NCBI GenBank assembly: GCA_951812645.1
Contig: CATOSM010000006.1
Span: forward strand, 1 to 43,449
Source of the DNA: an uncultured Candidatus Nitrosopumilus sp.
GTDB lineage: Archaea > Thermoproteota > Nitrososphaeria > Nitrososphaerales > Nitrosopumilaceae
Length of the DNA: 43,449 nucleotides
Reading direction: 5' to 3'
Each line of letters starts with the position of its first letter. Positions within the stretch are counted from its first letter, which is position 1. The translations under genes were made by a program, and so were the position numbers. The notes beneath the pieces are model-generated. The model searched no databases. It was not told the DNA's origin and saw nothing but the letters and a program-made list of their open reading frames with translations. Below, piece by piece: positions 17,045-26,235 of this stretch.

Positions 17045-18473
17045 TTATTTTCTTCTTCTAATGATTATGCGATTCTCTGCAAGTTCCTTTATTGGTTCCC
17101 AACCCTGGCATATGTAATGTAATAGCTGCTCATCATTTGTTATTATCTTTCCATCGTATGCTTGTTGTTGGTGTTTCTCTTGGGATACAGACATTGCTTT
17201 CATTATCTCTTGTCTTATTGCATTTGTTTGCTGTTCTATGTCTGAAAATATTTTGTCGTTTGCATCAGTTGAACTAGCTATTCTTTGTTTTTCTATTTTG
17301 ATTTTGACAGGATCAATTCCATAAAGCTTTGCCTGCTCACGCCACATGTCAAGTGGCATCTCCTTTTTGTTCTGAGATGAATTGTTCTCACCACTTATGG
17401 TACACAAAAATTCTTGGCTCTTGGAATATGCCCTTCTCATGTCAGTGATCATCTCATCAGTTAACCTGCCTTTGTTTGTGGTGTATCTGGCCTCAATGTC
17501 TCTCTTGTGACCCATGAAGAACTGTCTGTATGCATGAGTCATCTTTCCATGGCTTTCTGCAAGCAGTAACTGTGTGTCAAAGTATGCTCGCAAGACGTAT
17601 GGTCTTGCTTTTGTTATGCTCCATATAGCTTTTCTAGCATCTGATGTAATTCATGGTGTTGTGATTAAGCTGGATGGTTTCTGAATCTTGTTATTCTTTT
17701 TTCGTCTAGATTGGTATCCTTGCTCCAAAGATATGACAGGCGAATCCAAAGTGAGTTTTTCACCAGCTGAAATCCTTTTTCTCAGATAGCCTAGAACATA
17801 CTCACAGCCTTCAGATGGCAAGAATGTAAAGTACTTGTTTCTTGTCTTGCTAAGGGATGCCCTTACTACAACTATTGCAGGAACATGTGCAAAGCTAACT
17901 GATTTGCCATCCGGTTCAATCACTAAATCAGGCAGATCAGCTAGCTTGAGACCATCTGTTCCATCATAATTTCCCATTACTTGTGATCTGATACCCGAAA
18001 AGGCCATCAAACGGATACTAAGTTCGAGTTCTGGGGTTTGCAACATTAAGAATTGATTGCAGCTGTGATTTGGTTGGTACTTGTTCATCTTGTATCTGTA
18101 CTGGAATTCCAGCATTTGCAATCTTTACTTTTCTTTTTAGTTCGATATAGTTGAATACAAGCCATGACTTTATTGACTTTAGTATTCCATCAATATAGTT
18201 TGGTGCATAGTTTTGCAATTCCAACTAGGACACATGATCAAGTAACATGTCCTCTATCTTTATGACGTCTTTTCTTCCAACCTTTACAAGCTTGGCAGGT
18301 GTAGTGTTTGTTCTGTAACAGAATAAATTCAATCTGCGTAGTCTGATATCTGCATTTAGCTTGCTTCCACTGCTAGTGTTCTCATACCAACGTCTAACAT
18401 TATCATCTTGCAGAAGATCTTTTGTTGCAGGTTTTTTCTTTTTGTTAGACATCATTTTTCTCCATAATGTCAT
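17045..18473 (-). pseudogene. Tyrosine recombinase (integrase), inactivated
   Basis: The remains of an archaeal phage-type integrase of about 470 residues. The N-terminal SAM-like core-binding half runs from ATG 18473 to an in-frame TAG (18225-18227). The same frame continues (LELQNYAPNYIDGILKSIKS) to a frameshift near 18020-18025, then RLMAFSGIRSQVMGNYDGTD with the catalytic Arg. A second in-frame stop, TGA, lies at 17651-17653. The last part holds H-A-Y-R (box II), MGHKRDIEARY with the nucleophilic Tyr, and a long helical tail. Two stops and one shift mean it cannot be made whole. It ends just before tRNA-Met on the side of the tRNA 3' end, as expected for an element integrated into that tRNA. 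Confidence 0.88.
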
Positions 18474-18514
18474 ATTTCATTTGCTTAAAAGCAAGTCTCG
18501 AATCCTGGAGAATA

Positions 18515-18588
18515 TGGGCCCGAAGGGCTTCGATCCCTTGGCTCACCGGTTATGAGCCGGTTACTCTACCAAGCTGAGTTACGGGCCC
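18515..18588 (-). tRNA. tRNA-Met (CAT)
   Basis: A full cloverleaf on the minus strand. The acceptor GGGCCCG (18588-18582) pairs with CGGGCCC, and the discriminator base is A (18515). The anticodon arm CCGG-CTCATAA-CCGG has anticodon CAT, and the T arm is AAGGG-ATCGAAG-CCCTT. CCA is not encoded. CAT could also mark an Ile2 or initiator tRNA; the elongator Met reading is most likely but not certain. The integrase remnant lies directly beyond its 3' end. Confidence 0.88.
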
Positions 18589-18629
18589 TAAGCAAAGGGA
18601 TTTTCTATCAGGTATAAAATGTTATGAGG

Positions 18630-19262
18630 TTAGCAGTATTCCTCGTAGCAGCCATCAAGCAGCAGGTTTTGTGCTGAAATTGATTTATCTGCAATTTCAA
18701 TCAAGCTGCCAGAGTCAACGGAGGACTTCTCCAAGATATTTCTCCAAGATGCCGCATGCCTAACGTCAGCCTCGGTGTGAAGTCTAAAGTATTCGGTAGC
18801 CTCATTGTTTGTTAATCCATAAAATTCCGCCAACCCATCAAGTTTGGTTTGACTGATCTTGGGAATTTCTTTTTCAAAAGCGTACATTGCACATGCGCCG
18901 CCGTCAAAGGTATCCATTAGTTGAGTCAAATCAGATACCGCCTGTCTGGTTTTAGCGGTTCCAGAATATGGGATTAGTTCATCTTCAGATATTCCAAGTT
19001 GGCCGGCAAAAGCAATCCATGGCTTGATATGATCAGATTCCTCTTGTTGGTTTTCTACCAATTCGCTGGTTACAGAATCAGGGGATTTCTCAACAATGGG
19101 GGCCATAAAGGAGGGGACTGCTTTTACAAGCTGAAAGTATTCTTTGGAATAACCTGCCAAAGATTCCTGTGTTAATTTTCCATCAGACCATATTTGGTAA
19201 AATGGGTGTTTTAGTAAACTTCTTTCTTCAATCATTTCGTCAATTTTTTGTATTATGTTCAT
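18630..19262 (-). CDS. CADD/TenA/PqqC-like diiron oxygenase
   Basis: 210 residues of the haem-oxygenase-like all-helical fold. H78 in EESDHIKPW, E130 in YAFEKEIP, and the H162-x3-D166-x2-H169 cluster in RLHTEADVRHAASWR match the metal-ligand pattern of the CADD branch. In Chlamydia and Nitrosomonas, CADD proteins make para-aminobenzoate from one of their own residues. In ammonia-oxidising archaea a similar role in folate or methanopterin supply is plausible but unproven. The start is ATG 19262 with GGTGA five bases upstream. It stands alone between two tRNA genes, with a T-rich probable promoter upstream (about 19285-19300). TenA thiaminase and PqqC are the other possible assignments. Confidence 0.75.
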   Translation of the reverse strand: MNIIQKIDEMIEERSLLKHPFYQIWSDGKLTQESLAGYSKEYFQLVKAVPSFMAPIVEKSPDSVTSELVENQQEESDHIKPWIAFAGQLGISEDELIPYSGTAKTRQAVSDLTQLMDTFDGGACAMYAFEKEIPKISQTKLDGLAEFYGLTNNEATEYFRLHTEADVRHAASWRNILEKSSVDSGSLIEIADKSISAQNLLLDGCYEEYC

Positions 19263-19342
19263 GATTCACCATCAATTACGCCAATAAAAAAATCTTTGTG
19301 GTTTACAAAAGATTTTATGGTCATAAAAAATAATTTTCGTGG

Positions 19343-19418
19343 GTTCCAGTGGTGTAGACCGGTCAAGCATTTTGCCCTTTCAAGGCAAAGATCCCGGGTT
19401 CAAATCCCGGCTGGAGCA
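19343..19418 (+). tRNA. tRNA-Glu (TTC)
   Basis: The acceptor GTTCCAG pairs with CTGGAGC, with a U-G wobble at the second pair. The anticodon arm TTGCC-CTTTCAA-GGCAA has anticodon TTC, and the T arm is CCGGG-TTCAAAT-CCCGG. The discriminator is A at 19418. CCA follows in the DNA (19419-19421), so the tail is encoded. Confidence 0.93.
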
Positions 19419-19463
19419 CCAAGATTTATTTACTTATGGCAAAGTTTTTTGATCAGGCCCATC

Positions 19464-20315
19464 TTGGACAGGAAAAATATCGAGATAAATCCCCTACTAG
19501 AGACTTGTGGAAAGTACATTCGGCGGATAGATCAGGCACTGGATGATGAACTTGGCATTTACTCTGAATCTGAATTTATTGGCCCTCTAAGATATTCTCT
19601 GGAAGGAGGAAAACGGATTAGGCCGATTATTTTGAATTTAGCAGCTGAAAGCGTAGGTAAAATTGACGAAAATGTGCTAGCAGCCTCATGTGCGGTTGAA
19701 TTTCTTCACATGGAGTCAATCATTCACGATGATATCATTGATGAGGAGACTGTGAGGAGGCAAAAAGAGCCATTTCATGTCAGATATGGATACAATACAA
19801 GCGTGCTGACAGGAGATTTTGTTTTGGGACTGATTCTTGCCATTTCGTCCAGATTAGACAATGCCAGAATTACAAAGGATTTGGCCACCACTGCAATGTT
19901 AATGAGCGAGGGGGAGATGATTGAAGGGAGATTGGAAAATAATGAAGATGTAACGTTTGATGACTATCTAAGGGTAATCGAATACAAAACAGCAGTTGCA
20001 TTCCAGGTTGCATCAAGAATAGGCGCAATAATTGCAAACGGGACTGAAGAGCAGATTGAGGCATTAACTGAATATGGAAGGAACCTAGGAATTGCATACC
20101 AGATTAGAGACGATCTACTAGATTGGAAGAATGAAGACAAACTGTTTAATTTGCTGATTAAGAAAAGTTCTGATCCTAGAGACGTGTTTAACAAAATGGA
20201 AGAGATGTTAAAAGAGTATTCAGAAAAAGCAAGAACCGCACTCAGAAGCATTCCAGACAGCGAGGCAAAAATGAATCTAGATAACTTGATTAAATTTACT
20301 TCGTTTAAGGCATAG
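19464..20315 (+). CDS. idsA: Geranylgeranyl/polyprenyl diphosphate synthase
   Basis: A trans-isoprenyl diphosphate synthase of about 283 residues that adds isopentenyl diphosphate to allylic primers, supplying C20 or longer chains for archaeal ether lipids. The first Asp-rich motif D89-D-I-I-D93 and second D216-D-L-L-D220 bind Mg-diphosphate, and GGKRIRP (48-54) is the IPP-binding block. The residues just before the first motif (MESIIH) lack the aromatic pair that stops the chain at C15, favouring C20 or more. No in-frame ATG precedes the fold; TTG 19464 or TTG 19449 is the start, and the frame further upstream runs through tRNA-Glu, so it is not coding. Its stop overlaps that of convergent nuoN by 11 bp. 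Confidence 0.88.
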   Translation: MDRKNIEINPLLETCGKYIRRIDQALDDELGIYSESEFIGPLRYSLEGGKRIRPIILNLAAESVGKIDENVLAASCAVEFLHMESIIHDDIIDEETVRRQKEPFHVRYGYNTSVLTGDFVLGLILAISSRLDNARITKDLATTAMLMSEGEMIEGRLENNEDVTFDDYLRVIEYKTAVAFQVASRIGAIIANGTEEQIEALTEYGRNLGIAYQIRDDLLDWKNEDKLFNLLIKKSSDPRDVFNKMEEMLKEYSEKARTALRSIPDSEAKMNLDNLIKFTSFKA

Positions 20316-21789
20316 GACCCAAACTGATTACAGGTGTTGCAAACTCTACAAACTTTAGTAATGGTTCTGGATATACGCCAAATCCGACTAGGAATATTGT
20401 CGAGAAGATCATAACTGCAATAACGGATTTTGGCTCTGCGACCCTCTTTTCGGTTTCCCCTTCAAAGTACATCTTTCTCGTAATCCAGCCATAGTATGCA
20501 AGGGATAATGCACTGTTGAGTACGCCGGCTATTGCAAGCCATGGGGCCCACCACAATGCAGATGTTGCATCTAATGCACCGCCAAACAGCATCAATTTAC
20601 TCCAAAATCCTGAAAGTGGGGGTACGCCTGCCAATGCAAAGAGGGCAATAACCAAACCGAGTGCTGTAATTGGCATTCGCCTTCCAAGTCCCTTTAGTTT
20701 ATCAATGTGGGTTGCTGCAAGGGTTGTTACAATACCGGCTATCGCAATAAATGCTGCGCCTTTCATTACAGCGTGATTCATAATTTGGTACAAAGAGCCC
20801 TGTAATCCAAGAGAACTGTGCGGTGAAACAGCAAGGCCGATCAAAATGTATCCAGCATGTGCGATACTAGAGTATGCCAGCATTCTAGAGACGTTCTTTT
20901 GCATGATTGCAGCGACATTTCCCACAGTCATGGTCATAACTGCGATAATACCAAGAGCCAAAGTCCAGTCAAGATTCAAAACTGCCATTCCAAGAATTAT
21001 AATCCTAATTGATGCGGCAAATCCTGCTTTCTTGGTTGCAGCAGCTAATAGTGCCGCAATTGGTGCAGGGGCACCCTCGTAGGTGTCTGGCAACCATTGG
21101 TGGAACGGAACAAGTCCCATTTTGAATCCAAATCCTGCAATAAACATTCCAACTGAAAGCAACGCAAGTGGTAATAGCGAAGGATCAAGCGTTGAATAGC
21201 CCTGAATTACGTCTCCGATATTTGTAGAGCCTGTTAGGCCATAAGCAAGTGAAATGCCGTAAACTATGATTGCAGATGATAGTGCGCCAAAGAGGAAGTA
21301 TTTCAGAGCGGCCTCGTTTGAACTTGGGTTCTTTTTCACATAACCAACCAAAACGTACGTTGGAATGCTCATCAATTCCCATGCAACAAATAGCATTATC
21401 AAATCAGTGGAATATGCAACTAGAACCATGCCGATGGTGGCAAGTAAAATTAGTGAATAGTAGACAGCAGGGGAGTTGTGTTTGCGCATATAGTTGAAAG
21501 AGCCGACAGTTGTGAATAGGGCAACAATCAGCATTGCAATTGCAAAGAATCCTCCAAAGCCGTCATCTACGATTACATCTTCTGAGAAAAGTGCAGATGA
21601 AGCGATATTGTCATTGATGAATTGGTATCCAACATATCCTATGGATGCGATTAATGCGGCAAATGCAATTACGGCATAAAATGAATTTGAGCCTTTTTCC
21701 CTTCTTGCAATACTGATTATTGGAAGAAGAATTCCGACAGTGCCCAAAATTGCGATTAATACCAACGGGGTTGAAGTAATCTCGATCAT
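20305..21789 (-). CDS. nuoN: NADH dehydrogenase-like complex I subunit N
   Basis: 494 residues with about 14 membrane helices; an antiporter-like, proton-pumping subunit of the membrane arm. Conserved features include the helix with WELMSIPTYVLVGY (the Glu used in coupling), the Lys in the GFGFKMGLVPFHQWLPDTY helix, and AATKKAGFA. It is the last gene of the operon, 12 bp after nuoL. With L and M it probably pumps protons while the complex passes electrons to quinone. Its stop lies inside the end of the convergent idsA. Confidence 0.95.
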   Translation of the reverse strand: MIEITSTPLVLIAILGTVGILLPIISIARREKGSNSFYAVIAFAALIASIGYVGYQFINDNIASSALFSEDVIVDDGFGGFFAIAMLIVALFTTVGSFNYMRKHNSPAVYYSLILLATIGMVLVAYSTDLIMLFVAWELMSIPTYVLVGYVKKNPSSNEAALKYFLFGALSSAIIVYGISLAYGLTGSTNIGDVIQGYSTLDPSLLPLALLSVGMFIAGFGFKMGLVPFHQWLPDTYEGAPAPIAALLAAATKKAGFAASIRIIILGMAVLNLDWTLALGIIAVMTMTVGNVAAIMQKNVSRMLAYSSIAHAGYILIGLAVSPHSSLGLQGSLYQIMNHAVMKGAAFIAIAGIVTTLAATHIDKLKGLGRRMPITALGLVIALFALAGVPPLSGFWSKLMLFGGALDATSALWWAPWLAIAGVLNSALSLAYYGWITRKMYFEGETEKRVAEPKSVIAVMIFSTIFLVGFGVYPEPLLKFVEFATPVISLGPMP

Positions 21790-21801
21790 CCCATAATTCC
21801 C

Positions 21802-23880
21802 CTATATCAGCAATATCAGAACTACGAATAGCAGTCCTGCTCCAAATACGAATAGATATGATTGTGAAACGCCGGTTTGAGTTCCTTGAACAACTCTGGC
21901 ACCCCATACAACTGCTTTTTGAACTCCATCATTCATACCATAATCGATAGCGGTCTTTTCAAAGTATCTGAAAATTGCTCTTGCCAACCATAATGGGGCT
22001 ACAACAAAGCACCAATAGATGATTGCGTTAAGATACCATCTGTTTAAGAAAAGTTTGTGAATGGCATAAAAGAAAATATTTGAATTGACAAATTTTACCG
22101 GATCAACCCATCTTCCAATATAGAATATGTAACCTAATCCAATTCCTGTAGCAAATGCCACAAGTGAAGCACCAAGCGCAACTGGGTTAATACCATTCAA
22201 GAAATCCGGCAAGATTGAAGATTCGGATTTTGCGTGTTCGCTGTTAATGCCAAACGAATCTTCAAGATATACTTCGAACATATGGTGTAAGCCATGTTCT
22301 GTTGATAATCCAATTAATCCAATTCCGATTGTAAGTACAGCTAAAATTCCGTATGGAACCCACATCGACAGTGATGCCTCATGTATGTGATGTCCTTCTT
22401 CTTCCATCCTTTGGATATGTTTGCTCTTGTTTCCAAAGAAGACCATGCCAATCATTCTTGTAGTATAGAATGCAGTGATTATTGCAGTCAACACTGCAAT
22501 TGCAAATAGCGGTAATGCCCATTCGTTTCCCGATGTGTAAACTGATGCAAATATTGCATCCTTACTCCAGAAACCTGTTGTGATAAATGGTGCGCCCATT
22601 AAACCAAGACCGGCGGCCCACATGAATGCATAAGTCTTCTTCATTGATTTTCGCAAGCCCCCCATATCCGTCATAAATCTTGAACCGACAACATGCAGTA
22701 AAGAACCTGCCGCCATGAACAATGAGGCCTTGAACATTGCGTGAGAAATCAAGTGGAAGAAACCTGCTGTGTAACCATCAACATATTGATGGGATAGTCC
22801 TGCAACACCCAGTGCCATCATCATGTAACCAATCTGAGAACCAGTAGAATAGGCAAGAACTTTCTTGATTTCCGGATTAACCATTCCTTGTGTTGCAAGC
22901 AGCAGGGCTGTAATTGCACCAACCCATGCAATAATCTCAAAGAATTGGTCTGCCATAATTCCTGCAGCTCCCAACGCAAAGACGATAGGACCAATTCTTG
23001 CAACCAGGAATACGCCTGCTTTGACCATTGTTGCTGCGTGGATAAGGGCGGAAACTGCGGTTGGGCCAGTCATGGCCTCCAAGAGCCATTCGTTAAGTGG
23101 GAATTGTGCCGATTTGCCAATGGCACCGCCAAATAGCAATACAAATGCAGGAACTAGCATCCCTTCTGCATTCATTGCAACTGCCCATTCAGTCCCTCCC
23201 ATGAGTTCCTTGAAGCCAAATGTTCCAGCATACAAGAATATCAAAAGCATGCCAGCAATCATCATCACGTCTCCAACTTTGGTCATGATGAATGCCTTCA
23301 TACCGGCATGTGTTGGTGCATAGTAATCCAAGAGACCAAGGGCAGTACGCCCTTCTTGTCCAACGTGATCCTTCCTTTTATCACGATACCAGAAACTTAT
23401 CAGCATGTATGAGGCAAGACCTACACCCTCCCAACCAAAGAAGACCTGTAACAAGTTGTCAGATAATACGATTAATTGCATTGAACCAATAAAGAACATC
23501 ATCCAGAACCAGAATCTTGTGGTGTCTTTATCGCCTTTCATGTAACCGGTACTGTAAATCATAATGAGGAACGAAATCCAGCCGACAACATTTGCCATGA
23601 TTACAGACAGGGGGTCAGCTAGCACACCGCCGTTCAATCCGATTGCCTCAATCCACATTACTTGGTTGTGAATTTCAGAACCTTCAACTGCAAGCGGCAA
23701 TAATGATGCAGCAGATAATGCGCTCATCAATGCAAATCCAACTGCAACGTATCCGGTAGCTCGCCTGGATAGTTTTCCAGCACCCGGCATAATCATCGCA
23801 GCTGCAAATGGCAAAATCCAAACTAGCCAAGCCGCAGTTGATGTTGCTTCAAATGGCAGTCCAAAGGATTCAGTTGCCAT
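21802..23880 (-). CDS. nuoL: Complex I subunit L
   Basis: 692 residues; the largest antiporter-like subunit, with an extended C-terminal amphipathic helix expected to run along the membrane arm. The central signatures are FFGWEGVGLASYMLISFWY and PTAVSALIHAATMVKAGVFL, which hold the Glu, Lys and His of the proton path. A His-rich loop (KHIQRMEEEGHHIHEA, about 490-506) faces the aqueous side. It lies between nuoM and nuoN, so the order here is K-M-L-N rather than the K-L-M-N of many bacteria. The ATG is only 3 bp after the nuoM stop. Confidence 0.95.
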   Translation of the reverse strand: MATESFGLPFEATSTAAWLVWILPFAAAMIMPGAGKLSRRATGYVAVGFALMSALSAASLLPLAVEGSEIHNQVMWIEAIGLNGGVLADPLSVIMANVVGWISFLIMIYSTGYMKGDKDTTRFWFWMMFFIGSMQLIVLSDNLLQVFFGWEGVGLASYMLISFWYRDKRKDHVGQEGRTALGLLDYYAPTHAGMKAFIMTKVGDVMMIAGMLLIFLYAGTFGFKELMGGTEWAVAMNAEGMLVPAFVLLFGGAIGKSAQFPLNEWLLEAMTGPTAVSALIHAATMVKAGVFLVARIGPIVFALGAAGIMADQFFEIIAWVGAITALLLATQGMVNPEIKKVLAYSTGSQIGYMMMALGVAGLSHQYVDGYTAGFFHLISHAMFKASLFMAAGSLLHVVGSRFMTDMGGLRKSMKKTYAFMWAAGLGLMGAPFITTGFWSKDAIFASVYTSGNEWALPLFAIAVLTAIITAFYTTRMIGMVFFGNKSKHIQRMEEEGHHIHEASLSMWVPYGILAVLTIGIGLIGLSTEHGLHHMFEVYLEDSFGINSEHAKSESSILPDFLNGINPVALGASLVAFATGIGLGYIFYIGRWVDPVKFVNSNIFFYAIHKLFLNRWYLNAIIYWCFVVAPLWLARAIFRYFEKTAIDYGMNDGVQKAVVWGARVVQGTQTGVSQSYLFVFGAGLLFVVLILLI

Positions 23881-23883
23881 AAT

Positions 23884-25437
23884 CTATACTCCCAACACTC
23901 CACTCATGTATGGAACGATCGTCTTCAAGAAAACATCCGGATAAATACCGACTACGATTGAGAATCCTGCCAATACCATCATTGGCGCTGTCATGTACCA
24001 ACTTCCCTCCTTCACGTTTTCAAGATGTTCGGGAGTCTTTCCAAAGAATACGCGTTTAAGCATCCAAAGCATGTAAGACATTGTCAGGGCAGTTGCAACA
24101 AGACCCAGACCAAATGTTACTGCTCTAACGGCAGAACCTTCCGCAATGGCAGTCTCTAATGCACCAAAGAAGAGAGGCCATTCGCCCATGAAACCGCCTG
24201 TTGGTGGAACTCCCATGATAGTTAATGCGCCAATAACAGCACATACTGCAGTGATTGGCATCTTTCCTGCCAGGCCACCTAACTTTGAGATACTTCTAGT
24301 TCCGACTTTAACAATGATAATTCCGGCCATCATGAAGAGAATGCCTTTTCCGATTGCGTGTGTTACATACATCATCTCTGCACCTGCAAGGCCAAGAACT
24401 GACATTGAACCAATGCCAAACAGGAGATAACCCATTTGACTTATGCTAGAATATGCAAGAAGGCGTTTTAGATCATCTTGCATCAGCGCCATTGCACCGC
24501 CATAAATCATTGTAACAAGACCCCAGACGTGTAACCATATAGAGAGTTCTGCATATGTCAATGGCAAAAATTCTACAATTAATCTGAAGACGCCATACGC
24601 TCCAATGCCAATCATTGCTGGAGACAGCAATGCGCTGATTGGAGTAGGTGCTGAGCCGTGAACGTATGGAAGCCAAACATGGAACATGAATACGGCCAGT
24701 TTAACGCCAAGGCCTATTGCTATTGCAACTGCAGAATACATTGCAATGTCTGGAGGTATTTCAGATTCGCGAATATCTGCAAAGTCAAAACTGCCCAAAG
24801 TCAAGCCAATCATCAAGAATCCCAACAGTAAAACTACTGCACCGGCATGAGTCCAAAACAGGAACATTAAACCAATCTTTCTTCTTGGACCATCACCCCA
24901 CATTGCAACTAGGAAGAACCCAGGAATGAGCATAACCTCAAAGAAGATGTAAAACTCGATCAGGTTTGTTGAAAGAACCGTTCCAAGCATGCCCATTGCA
25001 AATACAAGGTACAGTGCAAAGTACAATCCAGATTTTGCATTTACGTAATTTGTAAGAGATGAGGATTCAACGACCGAAGTTTGTCCACTGCCAGATGTAT
25101 TGAGGTTTTTTTCTTCTTCAAATTGTTCATGGAATTTATGAATCATGTATGGCTTGGAGTAGATAGCCAAAATAGTGGACAAGACATAAATCATTATTGC
25201 AAATGGTGATGCCAGCCCATCCAACAGGAAACCAAATTCTCCAAACTGTGTTGTCCATGGATAGTGTTCCTCTACAGTTCCAGACACTGCTGCATTGATT
25301 ACAAGAATCGTGGCGTATAGGAGAATTGCAAATGTAAGCCACATTGCAGGTGTTGGACCTGCTTTTCTTCCAATGACATAGGCTGCTGGAGACAATAGCA
25401 GTGGCAAGAAAACAGCCTGCAATAATACGTATTCCAT
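23884..25437 (-). CDS. nuoM: Complex I subunit M
   Basis: 517 residues, an antiporter-like membrane subunit. Key elements are FYIFFEVMLIPGFFLVAMWG (coupling Glu), GVKLAVFMFHVWLPYVHGSA (Lys and His path) and LLAYSSISQMGYLLFG. A hydrophilic insertion near residues 105-135 (KNLNTSGSGQTSVVESSS) is a loop between helices. The ATG overlaps the nuoK stop by one base (TAATG), so translation is coupled. Confidence 0.95.
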   Translation of the reverse strand: MEYVLLQAVFLPLLLSPAAYVIGRKAGPTPAMWLTFAILLYATILVINAAVSGTVEEHYPWTTQFGEFGFLLDGLASPFAIMIYVLSTILAIYSKPYMIHKFHEQFEEEKNLNTSGSGQTSVVESSSLTNYVNAKSGLYFALYLVFAMGMLGTVLSTNLIEFYIFFEVMLIPGFFLVAMWGDGPRRKIGLMFLFWTHAGAVVLLLGFLMIGLTLGSFDFADIRESEIPPDIAMYSAVAIAIGLGVKLAVFMFHVWLPYVHGSAPTPISALLSPAMIGIGAYGVFRLIVEFLPLTYAELSIWLHVWGLVTMIYGGAMALMQDDLKRLLAYSSISQMGYLLFGIGSMSVLGLAGAEMMYVTHAIGKGILFMMAGIIIVKVGTRSISKLGGLAGKMPITAVCAVIGALTIMGVPPTGGFMGEWPLFFGALETAIAEGSAVRAVTFGLGLVATALTMSYMLWMLKRVFFGKTPEHLENVKEGSWYMTAPMMVLAGFSIVVGIYPDVFLKTIVPYMSGVLGV

Positions 25438-25742
25438 TATCCCTTCAGACTCCTAAAGTCGGCAATATCGACATTTTGATACATCCGATAAGCTACAATG
25501 ATTAAAGACAATCCGACTGCAACTTCTGCTGCTGCAATTGCAATTGAGAATAAGGCCATTGTTTGGCCACCAGTATGAGGTAAAAACCTGCCAAAAGCGA
25601 CGATGTTGAGATTTGCGGCGTTGATGATAATTTCAACTGCAAACAGCATTCGGATGAAATTGCGTTTGACTGCAAGGCCATAGATGCCTATGCCAAGCAG
25701 GGCAACTGACACCAGGGTAAAATCAATTAGTTCGTTGGTCAT
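25437..25742 (-). CDS. nuoK: Complex I subunit K
   Basis: 101 residues with three membrane helices, the normal size for NuoK. The start is ATG 25742 (MTNELIDFTLVSV); a longer reading from 25757 adds five non-conserved residues. The conserved Glu residues that link the quinone site to the pumps are seen in FAVEIIINAANLN and AAAEVAVGLSLI. The gene overlaps the end of nuoJ by about 20 bp. Confidence 0.93.
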   Translation of the reverse strand: MTNELIDFTLVSVALLGIGIYGLAVKRNFIRMLFAVEIIINAANLNIVAFGRFLPHTGGQTMALFSIAIAAAEVAVGLSLIIVAYRMYQNVDIADFRSLKG

Positions 25743-26235
25743 TCTCCACATCCTCACGCTTTGCTAAAACCAGTGCGCCGGTTACAGAACCTGCCAGGAT
25801 TAATCCCATCAGAATCAATGCGGGCCAATAATATGTTACAAAGTCAGTTCCTATATCCCTAAAATTAGTGGCAGGCTCATCGGTAGTTATTGTTTTGATG
25901 CCAGAATCTAAGAATACTGCACCCAATGAAACCATGACGGTCAACATCAGACCAATACCTGCAAATTTTCTACGCTTGTCCTCAATTTTTTTGAAAATTA
26001 ATTCCCTTTTTACCAACATTACAGTAAACAAAATCAATACAGCGATAGAACCGACATAGACTGCTAATTGGAACAATGCAACAAATGGCGCATCAAGCAA
26101 GAAAAAGAATCCTGCAATACCACCCAAAGTTCCCATCAAAGCAATGGAACCATAAATCAGTGATCTTAATTCAAGCGCTGCGATAGCTGAACCGATTGTA
26201 ATTACAGCTAGTCCAAGAAAGGCAGCATCAGCCAT
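25723..26235 (-). CDS. nuoJ: Complex I subunit J
   Basis: 170 residues from ATG 26235 (MADAAFLGL), with five membrane helices. The usual NuoJ text is visible: GGIAGFFFLLDAPFVALFQL and VYVGSIAVLILFTVMLV, the helix that carries the pi-bulge hinge. The alternative start at 26283 adds 16 polar residues read from inside nuoI and is unlikely. ATG 26235 overlaps the nuoI stop by 8 bp, so the genes are coupled. Confidence 0.93.
   Translation of the reverse strand: MADAAFLGLAVITIGSAIAALELRSLIYGSIALMGTLGGIAGFFFLLDAPFVALFQLAVYVGSIAVLILFTVMLVKRELIFKKIEDKRRKFAGIGLMLTVMVSLGAVFLDSGIKTITTDEPATNFRDIGTDFVTYYWPALILMGLILAGSVTGALVLAKREDVENDQRTN

Noticed and set aside
1..18515. Second copy of the tRNA-Met 3' end as the left attachment site
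   Set aside because: I scanned for the T-arm and acceptor sequence and found no second copy inside the window, so the left end probably lies outside.
19248..19448. Long N-terminal extension of the prenyl synthase
   Set aside because: The upstream open frame passes straight through tRNA-Glu and has no conserved text. The real start must be after 19421.
20516..25342. Several long open frames opposite the nuo genes
   Set aside because: They are mirror frames of strongly conserved membrane proteins, have no recognisable motifs, and are low in complexity.
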